Part shown: positions 1 to 5,334 of the stretch, piece by piece | Position numbering within the stretch: position 1 is the stretch's first letter | How the letters are laid out: each line of letters starts with the position of its first letter | Notes under the pieces: generated by a model | What the model was told of the DNA's origin: nothing | Databases searched by the model: none | Seen by the model: only the letters and a program-made list of their open reading frames with translations | NCBI GenBank assembly: GCA_902469555.1 | Contig: CABRDB010000060.1 | Location: forward strand, 1 to 5,334 | Length of the DNA: 5,334 nt | Direction of reading: 5' to 3' | Source of the DNA: an uncultured Collinsella sp. | GTDB taxonomy: Bacteria > Actinomycetota > Coriobacteriia > Coriobacteriales > Coriobacteriaceae | Program-made: the position numbers and the translations under genes

Positions 1-152
1 AGCGCCTCGTAGCCCGCCGCGTCGGCGGGGAACCGGCGGGACAGGACCTTGCGGCCCCTCCAGTCCAGGACGCACAGCCAGTGCGAGTCGGCGTGGGTGT
101 CGACCCCGCAGAAGACCGGCCCGCGGGCGCCGGGTGTCGATTCGTTTTGCAT
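1..152 (-). CDS. IS110-family transposase (bridge-RNA-guided recombinase), N-terminal fragment
   Basis: This is the first 50 codons of a transposase that continues beyond the left edge. The reading frame opens MQNESTPGARGPVFCGVDTH and continues with ADSHWLCVLD. The GVDTHAD...VLD pattern is the first strand of the RuvC-like DEDD domain of IS110-family enzymes, and its Asp is the first catalytic acid. The ATG at 152-150 is preceded by GGAG (162-159) with a 6-nt spacer, which supports this start. Known IS110 enzymes move a circular intermediate and choose donor and target sites with a structured RNA made from the element's own non-coding end. The remaining catalytic acids and the C-terminal serine-containing Tnp domain are outside the window, so integrity and activity cannot be judged. 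The gene is co-oriented with the kinases but lies beyond their terminator. Confidence 0.85.
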   Translation of the reverse strand, partial: MQNESTPGARGPVFCGVDTHADSHWLCVLDWRGRKVLSRRFPADAAGYEA

Positions 153-189
153 GTCTCGCTCCGTTCTTTCCGTGCTCGCCTGGACCGGG

Positions 190-366
190 CAGACGGCACA
201 CTGACGGGGCGCGATAGAATGCGGTTGTTCGGGTCCGCGGTATCGCTCCATGCTCCTATTAGGTCATGCGGCGGTCTCGGCTCGCCGCGGCCCGCGCGGG
301 ACATGTCAGGAAACGAGGGCAGCCCTGTGGGCGCCAGCGGAATGTGGGGTCACCGCGCGGTCCGCA
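190..366 (-). ncRNA. Candidate bridge RNA region of the IS110 element
   Basis: In the IS110 group the RNA that bridges target and donor DNA is encoded in the non-coding end upstream of the transposase, which is this stretch. Read on the minus strand it contains a series of hairpins. One has arms at 361-365 and 337-341 (GCGGA/TCCGC). A 6-bp hairpin GCGGCG/CGCCGC has arms at 283-288 and 268-273 and a 9-nt loop. A two-part stem has GCGATA/TATCGC (246-241 with 216-211) outside and GCGG/CCGC (238-235 with 224-221) inside, leaving an internal loop between them. Stems with internal loops are the form of the target- and donor-binding loops in known bridge RNAs. I could not identify the guide sequences, and the RNA ends are guesses. 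High G+C alone can also produce hairpins. Confidence 0.4.
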
Positions 367-370
367 TCTG

Positions 371-617
371 ATGGTGTCGACGTCAATGGTATACGGGTGC
401 ATCATCGACGTCTTCAATACAGAAAATATCAGTGCGGAATGTTTTCAGAGCTTTGCCCTGCAGGGTCCCTGCCGTCACGCAGCAGTCAGGGAATCTGGAG
501 TGGGCGGCGGCTTGGCTACGAGCTGGGGCTGAGGATCTGAACGAATGGGTGACGTTGCTGGGAGCGCAGGCGTTGCCGGCGATGATCACTTTGGAACTGG
601 AATTTCCGCCTGCTAGT
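371..617. other. Intergenic stretch with no convincing gene; palindrome-rich
   Basis: About 250 nt lie between the presumed IS110 edge and the kinase terminator. Several short open frames cross it on both strands, including a 68-codon minus-strand frame (383-589), but none has a good ribosome binding site or a product I recognise. The visible structure is a set of alternating complementary 5-mers: CCCTG (456-460), CAGGG (461-465), CCCTG (467-471) and CAGGG (487-491). There is also an 8-nt direct repeat TCGACGTC at 377-384 and 405-412. It could hold the decayed remains of a gene, but nothing here shows which one. Confidence 0.5.
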
Positions 618-654
618 AAAAAGGCCTCCGGGCTGTTGCTCTGGAGGCCTTTTT
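618..654 (-). terminator. Strong bidirectional intrinsic terminator after the downstream ackA
   Basis: A perfect 12-nt inverted repeat, AAAAAGGCCTCC (618-629) and GGAGGCCTTTTT (643-654), encloses a 13-nt loop. Read on the minus strand it begins 20 nt past the kinase stop codon and ends in a T-run, the standard form of a Rho-independent terminator. Because the arms begin with A5 and end with T5, it should also stop transcripts arriving from the IS110 side on the plus strand. Confidence 0.92.
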
Positions 655-674
655 GTCAATTACAGACGAATGCG

Positions 675-1853
675 TTAGTTGTTCTTGGTCAGACGCTCGA
701 CGTCGTGGGCGATCATGTATTCCTCGTCGGTGGGGATGACCATGACCGTGACGGCGGAACCGGCGGCGCTGATGACCTGCGGACCGTTGCCCACGGCCTC
801 GCGGTTCTTGTTGTTGTCGATGCGCACGCCCAGCCACTCGAAGCAGTCGCAGAAGGCCTTGCGGATCGACCAGTCATTCTCGCCGATGCCGGCGGTAAAG
901 GTAATGGTGTCGACGCCCGCCATGGAAGCGATCATGGAGCCGGCCTGCTGCATGGCCTTGTAGGCGAACATATCGAAGGCGAGCAGGCAGCGCTCGTCGC
1001 CCTCGGAGGCGCGCGTACGGATGTCACGGGCGTCGTTGGAGATGCCCGAGATGGCAAGCAGACCAGACTGCTTGTTCATCATGTCATCGACTTCCTGGTA
1101 GCTGTAGCCGCCCTCGCGCTGCAGGTAGCACACGGTAGCCGGGTCAATGGAACCACAACGGGTGCCCATCATCAGGCCGTCGAGCGGCGTGAGGCCCATC
1201 GTGGTATCGCGGCATACACCGTCCTCGATGGCGGCAAGCGAGGCGCCGTTGCCCAAATGGCACGAGAGCAGGCGGTGGCAGCGCGAGCCCAGGATCTCCT
1301 TGGCCATCATCCACTCATAGCGGTGACTCGTGCCGTGGGCACCGTACTTGCGCACGTGGTACTTGTCGCACACGTCCTTGGGCAGCGCGTAGGTGTAGGC
1401 GACCTCGGGCATGGTCATGTGGAACGAGGTGTCGAAGACGGCCACGTTGGGCAGCTCCGGATACTTCTCGCGGCAATATTCGATTGCCGCGGCCTCGCCG
1501 TAATTGTGCAGCGGGGCGAGCGGAGCAACCTCGAGGATCTTAGCCATGACCTCATCGTCGACGACCGCGGAATCATCGAAGTGCCAGCCACCCTGAACGA
1601 TACGGTGGCCGATGCCATCGATCGTAAAGTCGGTCTTCTCGAGCTCCTCGAGCACGCGCGCAATGGCGCAGCGATGATCGGGAAAAGGAATCTCCTCGGT
1701 CTGCTTGGCACCACCGTTCTCGGAGTGGCCAAAGATGCCCATGTCCGAGCCGATACGCTCGCAGTTGCCCTTGGCGAAAACCTCGCGGGTATCGGTATCC
1801 AAAAGCTGATATTTAAGGCTCGAGCTGCCGGCGTTGACAACAAGTACGTTCAT
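675..1853 (-). CDS. ackA: Acetate kinase, downstream copy (active-site residues largely intact)
   Basis: This 392-residue ASKHA-fold kinase should interconvert acetyl phosphate + ADP and acetate + ATP in the cytoplasm, the ATP-forming last step of acetate fermentation. Family signatures run in order: VNAGSSSLKYQ at the N-terminus (Asn7), HRIVQGG (Arg84), LAPLHN (115-117), FDTSFH (Asp141), YGAHGTSH (His173, His177), CHLGNGAS (Asn202), MGTRCGSIDPA (Arg232), FTAGIGEN (319-326) and IPTDEE (Glu377/378). These match the catalytic Asn, Arg, Asp, His and Glu known from Methanosarcina acetate kinase. Unusual residues are Gln87 where His is common, Trp90 in place of a conserved Glu, and GS for GD after Arg232. 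The ATG has AGGAG (1858-1862) only 4 nt upstream. Length is close to the family norm of about 400. No pta gene is adjacent. Propionate kinase activity cannot be excluded. Confidence 0.95.
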   Translation of the reverse strand: MNVLVVNAGSSSLKYQLLDTDTREVFAKGNCERIGSDMGIFGHSENGGAKQTEEIPFPDHRCAIARVLEELEKTDFTIDGIGHRIVQGGWHFDDSAVVDDEVMAKILEVAPLAPLHNYGEAAAIEYCREKYPELPNVAVFDTSFHMTMPEVAYTYALPKDVCDKYHVRKYGAHGTSHRYEWMMAKEILGSRCHRLLSCHLGNGASLAAIEDGVCRDTTMGLTPLDGLMMGTRCGSIDPATVCYLQREGGYSYQEVDDMMNKQSGLLAISGISNDARDIRTRASEGDERCLLAFDMFAYKAMQQAGSMIASMAGVDTITFTAGIGENDWSIRKAFCDCFEWLGVRIDNNKNREAVGNGPQVISAAGSAVTVMVIPTDEEYMIAHDVERLTKNN

Positions 1854-1918
1854 GAGACTCCTTTGCAGTGCGATACGGTCGGCGCAGACCCCTTAAGGCG
1901 GCCGCATGTTAATAAGAA

Positions 1919-1947
1919 GTTATCACAACTTGATAAATAGCTATCAG
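1919..1947 (-). promoter_or_regulatory. Candidate promoter for the downstream ackA
   Basis: On the minus strand an extended -10 element, TGT followed by GATAAC (1924-1919), lies 17 nt from CTGATA (1947-1942), a 4-of-6 match to a -35 box. Transcription would start near 1912, giving a leader of about 60 nt before the ATG at 1853. The -10 overlaps an inverted repeat, AAGTT-N5-AACTT (1917-1931), which could be a regulator site. Its position just after the terminator of the upstream kinase supports independent transcription of this gene. Confidence 0.4.
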
Positions 1948-1970
1948 GCATATCGCTCAACGAGACGAAA

Positions 1971-2005
1971 GAGGGGCTGAACGGCGCTCGGTCGTCCAGC
2001 CCCTC
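1971..2005 (-). terminator. Hairpin terminator between the two kinase genes
   Basis: A perfect 9-bp stem, GAGGGGCTG (1971-1979) with CAGCCCCTC (1997-2005), encloses a 17-nt loop whose ACG/CGT ends may pair further. It starts 11 nt after the stop codon of the upstream kinase. In the minus direction the stem is followed only by a weak T-tract (CTTTCGTC), so termination may be partial and some transcripts could read into the downstream kinase. Confidence 0.75.
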
Positions 2006-2016
2006 CCCTCTTGCAA

Positions 2017-3195
2017 TTACTTGCCGTTGACGATGCGCTCGACGTCGGAAGCGATCATGAACTCCTCGTCCGTGGGGATGACGAAAATCTTGACCTTGGA
2101 ATCCTTGGCAGACAGGCACCAAGCGCCGTCACCACGCAGGGCGTTGCGGGCATGATCCATCTTGACGCCCATAAAGGCCAGGCGGTCGGCAACGCCGGCG
2201 CGGACGGCCGGAGCGTGCTCGCCGATGCCGGCGGTAAAGACCAGGGTGTCCATACCGCACATAGAAGTGGCCATCTCGGCAGCCTTGGCGGCAATCTTGT
2301 AGACGAACATATCGAAGGCGAGCTGAGCCTCGGGGTCGCCAGCGGCAGCGAGCTCCTCGACATTGCGGCAATCGTTGGTCTTGCCACCGGTCACAGCCAA
2401 AAGGCCGGACTTCTTGTTCATCATCTCGTCAACCTCGTCGAAGGTGTAGCCGCCCTCGCGCTGCAGGTAGCACACGGTAGCCGGGTCGATGGAGCCACAG
2501 CGGGTGCCCATCATGACGCCGTCAAGCGGGGTGAGACCCATGGTGGTGTCCATGCACTTGCCGTCCTCGATGGCGCACAGGGAGGCACCGGAACCGATGT
2601 GGCACACGACGACCTTGCGGGCCCCGCCGTTGGTCATCTCGGCGACCTTCTTGGAGATGTAGCGGTAGCTGGTGCCGTGGGCGCCGTACTTACGAATGTG
2701 CAGCTTGTCGCAGACGTCCTTGGGCAGAGCGTAAGTCTTGGCGACCTCGGGCATGTTGAAGTGGAAAGCGGTGTCATAGACCGTGACGTTGGGCAGGTCG
2801 GGATACTGCTCCAGGCAGTACTCGATAACGTTGGCCTCGGGGTTATTGTGCAGCGGGGCGAGCGGAGCAACCTCGCGGATCTTGGCGAGGACGTCCTCGT
2901 CGACGAGGGAGGAATCACCGAAGTACCAACCGCCCTGAACGATACGGTGGCCGATACCCTCGATCTTGACGCCGTTGGCCTCGAGGTCCTTCAGGACGAC
3001 CTCGATGGCGACCTTGTGGTCGGGGAACTCGATGTTCTCGGTCACCTTCTTGGAGCCGTTGGCAGCGTGGGTGAAGGTACCGCCGGTAAAACAGACGCGC
3101 TCGCAGGAGCCCTTTGCGGACACCTTGTGGGACTTGGTATCGATGACCTGATACTTAAGGGTCGAAGATCCTGCGTTGACGACCAGAACGTTCAT
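2017..3195 (-). CDS. Acetate kinase homologue, upstream copy with altered active-site residues
   Basis: This second 392-residue acetate kinase family protein is about 59% identical to its neighbour, with one short compensating gap. It keeps Asn7, Arg84 (HRIVQGG), LAPLHN, Asp141 (YDTAFH), His173, Arg232 (MGTRCGSIDPA) and IPTDEE, so the fold and several catalytic residues are present. It departs from the family at three places the neighbour keeps: HGTSY in place of HGTSH (Tyr177), CHIGSGAS in place of CHLGNGAS (Ser202 for the phosphate-contacting Asn), and GIGEH in place of GIGEN (His327). The frame is intact and codon use matches the neighbour, so it is not a pseudogene. The ATG follows GGGAG (3200-3204) at 4 nt. 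It may be a slower acetate kinase, act on another short-chain acyl phosphate, or serve a regulatory role; these are inferences. I call the family with confidence, the reaction less so. Confidence 0.9.
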   Translation of the reverse strand: MNVLVVNAGSSTLKYQVIDTKSHKVSAKGSCERVCFTGGTFTHAANGSKKVTENIEFPDHKVAIEVVLKDLEANGVKIEGIGHRIVQGGWYFGDSSLVDEDVLAKIREVAPLAPLHNNPEANVIEYCLEQYPDLPNVTVYDTAFHFNMPEVAKTYALPKDVCDKLHIRKYGAHGTSYRYISKKVAEMTNGGARKVVVCHIGSGASLCAIEDGKCMDTTMGLTPLDGVMMGTRCGSIDPATVCYLQREGGYTFDEVDEMMNKKSGLLAVTGGKTNDCRNVEELAAAGDPEAQLAFDMFVYKIAAKAAEMATSMCGMDTLVFTAGIGEHAPAVRAGVADRLAFMGVKMDHARNALRGDGAWCLSAKDSKVKIFVIPTDEEFMIASDVERIVNGK

Positions 3196-3207
3196 GTGTC
3201 TCCCTAC

Positions 3208-3235
3208 TAACAGGCGGTGTGGCGCCGCCAGGTTA
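3208..3235 (-). promoter_or_regulatory. Stem-loop in the leader of the upstream kinase gene
   Basis: An imperfect inverted repeat, TAAC-A-GGCGG (3208-3217) with CCGCC-AG-GTTA (3225-3235), encloses a 7-nt loop. It lies just upstream of the GGGAG ribosome binding site (3200-3204). It could be an operator, an mRNA-stabilising hairpin or a translation control element. The sequence does not decide between these, and I see no clear -10/-35 pair next to it. Confidence 0.3.
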
Positions 3236-3248
3236 CATACGCTTCAAT

Positions 3249-3282
3249 AATAAACCCAAACGCCCTCGCGCTCGGGTTTATT
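3249..3282 (-). terminator. Bidirectional intrinsic terminator after the MFS gene
   Basis: A perfect 9-bp stem, AATAAACCC (3249-3257) with GGGTTTATT (3274-3282), encloses a 16-nt loop in which CGC (3261-3263) and GCG (3268-3270) may also pair. On the minus strand it begins 33 nt beyond the MFS stop codon and ends GGGTTTATTATTG, a short T-rich tail. It separates the transporter's transcript from the kinase genes. Confidence 0.8.
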
Positions 3283-3315
3283 GCGTTGATATATAAGTTA
3301 TCGGTGCCCAAATAC

Positions 3316-4476
3316 TCATGACCTTTGGCTTGTAAGACGAAATAGCGCGGGGATATACACAAGGGAAGAAATCCCGAGCGCGACAAGCAATACGACTCGA
3401 ATGCCCGCAACGCTACTCAACACAGCGTTGAGCAGATAGAAAAGAACGGCACCCACCGCCACCATCTGGCTTTGAACCGAAATCAGTGAACAGCGCATCG
3501 AAGAATCGGCTGCCTTTTGAAAAATTGAGTATTTAATTGGAGCAAATAACGAGTACGCAACCGTCTGCAGCACATAGAACACGGGCAGCAAATTAGCCGG
3601 AGTAAGGGGGATCAAAAACAAAGCTGTCAATACTAAGCGAACGATGCCGCAAATACGCGCAAAGCGGCCCTTGTCGACATGAGCAATCGCACAGGGCACA
3701 ATAAGTCCCATGGAGGCCGAGGCAAGGAGCTGGACCGCAATGGTCACACCCGAAGCGACGGCATTCATTCCGCGACCCGCAAGCAGCAGTGAGAAAAAGT
3801 CTTCCAGGGCGACAAAAGCAAATGCCTGAGAACAGTCCATGATGAACGCTGAACGAAGAATGCCATTACCCGCAATAGCGGTACCGATCATCTTCGGGCT
3901 AATCCCATGTTCAGGTGTCGTCGCAGTGCCTCCTCTTCGCATTTCAGGAATGCAGACAACGACAACCAACGTCAACACCATTGCGATGATATCTGCCGAA
4001 AGACCAATGAGATATGCACCGACGGACGAAATGAAACCGCCCACGCAAGCGGAGATGGCATAAGAGGCATAGAAAACAAATCGCTCAACGACATTAAGTC
4101 TTACGAGCTGGTCCTGAGAGACGCTGTCAATGTAAATCGCTTCGATGGATCCGCTCACACACGCAACGGCAAAACCCTTGAGAGCGAACGCACCGATTAA
4201 AAGCAGGGGAGAACGGACGAGAAGCAGGGCGGCGTAGTATCCAAGCATTCCCACGACGCCAACGAGACCGCTTGTCTTTCGTCCAAACCTATCAGCAATA
4301 TAGCCAGTGGGAACTTCAAGGATGAACTTGCTCACTTGATATGCAATCATCATGCTAGAAATCGCCACCATCGAGAATCCGACGAATTCAAGGTAAACCG
4401 TCAGAAAATACAAGATGGTGCTAAAGTTCGACAGAAAAACGAACGTCATATAAAGCAAAACCGTACGGTTTTTCAT
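3316..4476 (-). CDS. MFS transporter, drug-exporter-like
   Basis: This 386-residue integral membrane protein of the major facilitator superfamily consists mostly of hydrophobic helices, about 12 by inspection, as expected for the roughly 400-residue family. After the first two helices it carries EVPTGYIADRFGRKTSG (residues 54-70). This contains the cytoplasmic MFS motif A (G-x-x-x-D-R-x-G-R-K) preceded by EVPTG, a combination common in Gram-positive proton-driven exporters. Such proteins move small molecules out of the cell; the substrate cannot be read from sequence. I chose the ATG at 4476-4474 because GGAGGG (4488-4483) sits 6 nt upstream. A TTG 24 nt further upstream would place that ribosome site inside the gene. 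A LysR-type gene lies 119 nt upstream on the same strand and is a plausible regulator. A sampled line is about 47% G+C, lower than the kinases, which hints at separate ancestry. Confidence 0.85.
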   Translation of the reverse strand: MKNRTVLLYMTFVFLSNFSTILYFLTVYLEFVGFSMVAISSMMIAYQVSKFILEVPTGYIADRFGRKTSGLVGVVGMLGYYAALLLVRSPLLLIGAFALKGFAVACVSGSIEAIYIDSVSQDQLVRLNVVERFVFYASYAISACVGGFISSVGAYLIGLSADIIAMVLTLVVVVCIPEMRRGGTATTPEHGISPKMIGTAIAGNGILRSAFIMDCSQAFAFVALEDFFSLLLAGRGMNAVASGVTIAVQLLASASMGLIVPCAIAHVDKGRFARICGIVRLVLTALFLIPLTPANLLPVFYVLQTVAYSLFAPIKYSIFQKAADSSMRCSLISVQSQMVAVGAVLFYLLNAVLSSVAGIRVVLLVALGISSLVYIPALFRLTSQRS

Positions 4477-4534
4477 GCTCCGCCCTCCAAGAGTCAGCAA
4501 TCTAAATCGGAATCTTGGAAAAGCATGAGGGCAA

Positions 4535-4576
4535 AGCTGTCAGCTATGTGTTACAAGGCGTCAATAATCACTTGAT
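4535..4576 (-). promoter_or_regulatory. Inverted repeats upstream of the MFS gene, possible LysR-type operator
   Basis: The 119-nt gap between the regulator and the transporter contains AGCTG-T-CAGCT (4535-4545). It also contains an overlapping pair, TCAA-N7-TTGA (4561-4575) and ATCA-CT-TGAT (4567-4576). LysR-type proteins bind short dyads of this kind. TTGACG on the minus strand (starting at 4564) resembles a -35 box, but I find no -10 at the right distance, so the promoter is unproven. There is no terminator hairpin here, so read-through from the regulator gene into the transporter is also possible. Confidence 0.25.
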
Positions 4577-4595
4577 GCCTCGAAGCCAATTAATC

Positions 4596-5334
4596 TCACG
4601 AAGCAAGATGACGCAATAGGTGCAGAAAAACCGTCTGGTGTCGATCAGTCCAGGAATTTTGCCGATAGCAAAAGTAGATAGGCAAGGTTACATCACGCGA
4701 ACCTTCAATGGAGCACTCGCTCACTTCCAATACATCTGATGCGAGAGAAGAGCCAGAAAAACTCAATATCAATCCCCCGGCTTGAAGAAACTCAGTCTGC
4801 GCCCTGTTTCCGTATTCAACATCACGGAAGCGAAAATTGACGAGCTGGGCTTCGGGACATTGATTGATTGCATTGAGACAGGGTGACAAATTAATGGGAA
4901 CAGCGAGCCTGCCGCCCAGTAACTCGCGAATGGTCATGGCGCCCACAGATTGATGACCCGCTGGGCATGAAAGAACCTTGAGCTCCTTTTCACCCAAATA
5001 TTTTGAAGAAAGGACGCTGTCCCGTGGTTCCTCGAATGAGATAGCCGCATCCGAAATGCCAAGCACAAGTGATTCAAAGCATGTAGCCGTTGGCTGATGC
5101 CACACATCAAGGTGAATCTGAGGGTGCGAGCGTTCAAACGAGTCATACCAGCTTTCGGCAAAAAGGCGCCCCCGCCCATGAAGGCAGGGGGCGTAAAGAC
5201 GAAAGTGGCCATCGGGCGAAACGCCGCCGCCCCTCGATTGAACGTACTTTTTGAGATCGTCGACTTGTGCCAGGATCATACGTGCGCGACGTGCGAGCTC
5301 TCTGCCCGCCGGAGACAAAACAGCCTCCCCCGCC
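4596..5334 (-). CDS. LysR-family transcriptional regulator, missing its N-terminal end at the window edge
   Basis: About 245 C-terminal residues are visible. The frame enters the window as AGEAVLSPAGRELARRARMIL, which matches the end of the LysR winged helix-turn-helix (the L-T/S-P-A-G-R turn) and the start of the linker helix. About 50 N-terminal residues, including the recognition helix, therefore lie outside. The TTG at 5318 is an internal codon, not the start. The rest is a periplasmic-binding-like effector domain opening HFRLYAPCLHGRGRLFAESW, with a typical core around LVLGISDAAISFEEP. Such proteins bind a small metabolite and regulate nearby genes, often with a co-inducer. The effector is unknown. 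Position and orientation suggest the MFS gene as its target, but LysR genes more often control a divergent neighbour, which would be off the window. Confidence 0.82.
   Translation of the reverse strand, partial: AGEAVLSPAGRELARRARMILAQVDDLKKYVQSRGGGVSPDGHFRLYAPCLHGRGRLFAESWYDSFERSHPQIHLDVWHQPTATCFESLVLGISDAAISFEEPRDSVLSSKYLGEKELKVLSCPAGHQSVGAMTIRELLGGRLAVPINLSPCLNAINQCPEAQLVNFRFRDVEYGNRAQTEFLQAGGLILSFSGSSLASDVLEVSECSIEGSRDVTLPIYFCYRQNSWTDRHQTVFLHLLRHLAS

Larger units (their letters stand above)
1..370 (-). mobile_element. IS110-family insertion sequence, 5' (left) end; outer boundary approximate
   Basis: The element is recognised from its transposase start at 152 and the long G+C-rich, non-coding stretch upstream of it. 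IS110-family elements usually lack terminal inverted repeats and do not make clear target duplications, so the end cannot be read directly. I place it near 370 because base composition falls abruptly there: the sequence is very G+C-rich with many CG-palindromes up to about 366 and more A+T-rich after it. The true edge could lie anywhere from about 340 to 450. The insertion sits downstream of the kinase terminator and interrupts no gene that I can identify. Confidence 0.55.

Noticed and set aside
383..589. 68-codon minus-strand frame between the kinase terminator and the IS110 end
   Set aside because: It has no ribosome binding site near its ATG, no recognisable product and no promoter. It could be a remnant, but there is nothing to support a gene call.
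1335..1337. Ala in YGAHGTSH (residue 172) where Methanosarcina acetate kinase has Phe179, considered as a sign of a larger substrate
   Set aside because: As far as I recall, E. coli AckA also has YGAHGTSH, so Ala here is a normal variant and not evidence of a new substrate.
1919..1930. Rex-type redox operator upstream of the downstream ackA
   Set aside because: Only one half-site (TTGTGA) is present; the matching TCACAA half in the needed inverted spacing is absent.
432..1940. Long plus-strand open frame (502 codons) antisense to the downstream kinase
   Set aside because: It lies opposite a clear ackA gene and runs through the kinase terminator. Its composition is the repetitive Val/Ala/Gly/His/Asp pattern produced by reading G+C-rich codons backwards. 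It has no family resemblance.
2011..3210. Long plus-strand open frame (399 codons) antisense to the upstream kinase
   Set aside because: It is the same codon-bias artefact as in the neighbouring copy. The two antisense frames resemble each other only because the sense genes do.
4477..4500. Upstream TTG start for the MFS gene
   Set aside because: The GGAGGG ribosome binding site lies between this TTG and the ATG at 4476, so the ATG is the better start.
1..5334. CRISPR array, tRNA/rRNA genes, toxin-antitoxin or defence genes
   Set aside because: I looked on both strands and saw no spaced repeats, no tRNA-like cloverleaf and no protein with such motifs.

Overview
The window most likely comes from the chromosome of a high-GC anaerobic actinobacterium, probably a gut Coriobacteriia such as Collinsella. 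I infer this from the style of the acetate kinases, the IS110 transposase start and the roughly 60% G+C of the kinase genes. No taxonomic marker is present, so this is not proven. Every supported gene lies on the minus strand, so gene order is read from right to left.

Right end (4596-5334): a LysR-family regulator that has lost only its DNA-binding head to the window edge. After a 119-nt gap comes an MFS drug-type exporter (3316-4476), closed by a symmetrical terminator hairpin (3249-3282). A sampled line of this pair is about 47% G+C, against about 60% in the kinases, so it may be an acquired regulator-transporter module.

Centre (675-3195): two tandem acetate kinase genes of exactly 392 codons each, about 59% identical by my residue-by-residue count. 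A hairpin terminator and a probable internal promoter separate them. No phosphotransacetylase (pta) gene lies beside them. The upstream copy (2017-3195) has lost several residues that the family normally keeps around the phosphate-transfer site, while the downstream copy (675-1853) keeps them. Both copies share further unusual residues near the acetate site. Both would act in acetyl-phosphate/acetate interconversion with ATP formation, but they may not do the same job.

Left end (1-617): a strong bidirectional terminator (618-654), then about 250 nt with no convincing gene, then the start of an IS110-family element. Its transposase start codon is at 152 and the gene runs off the window. The 5' non-coding end of this element is G+C-rich and heavily folded, as expected for the region that encodes a bridge RNA in IS110-group elements. 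I see no CRISPR array, rRNA or tRNA, and no defence system.
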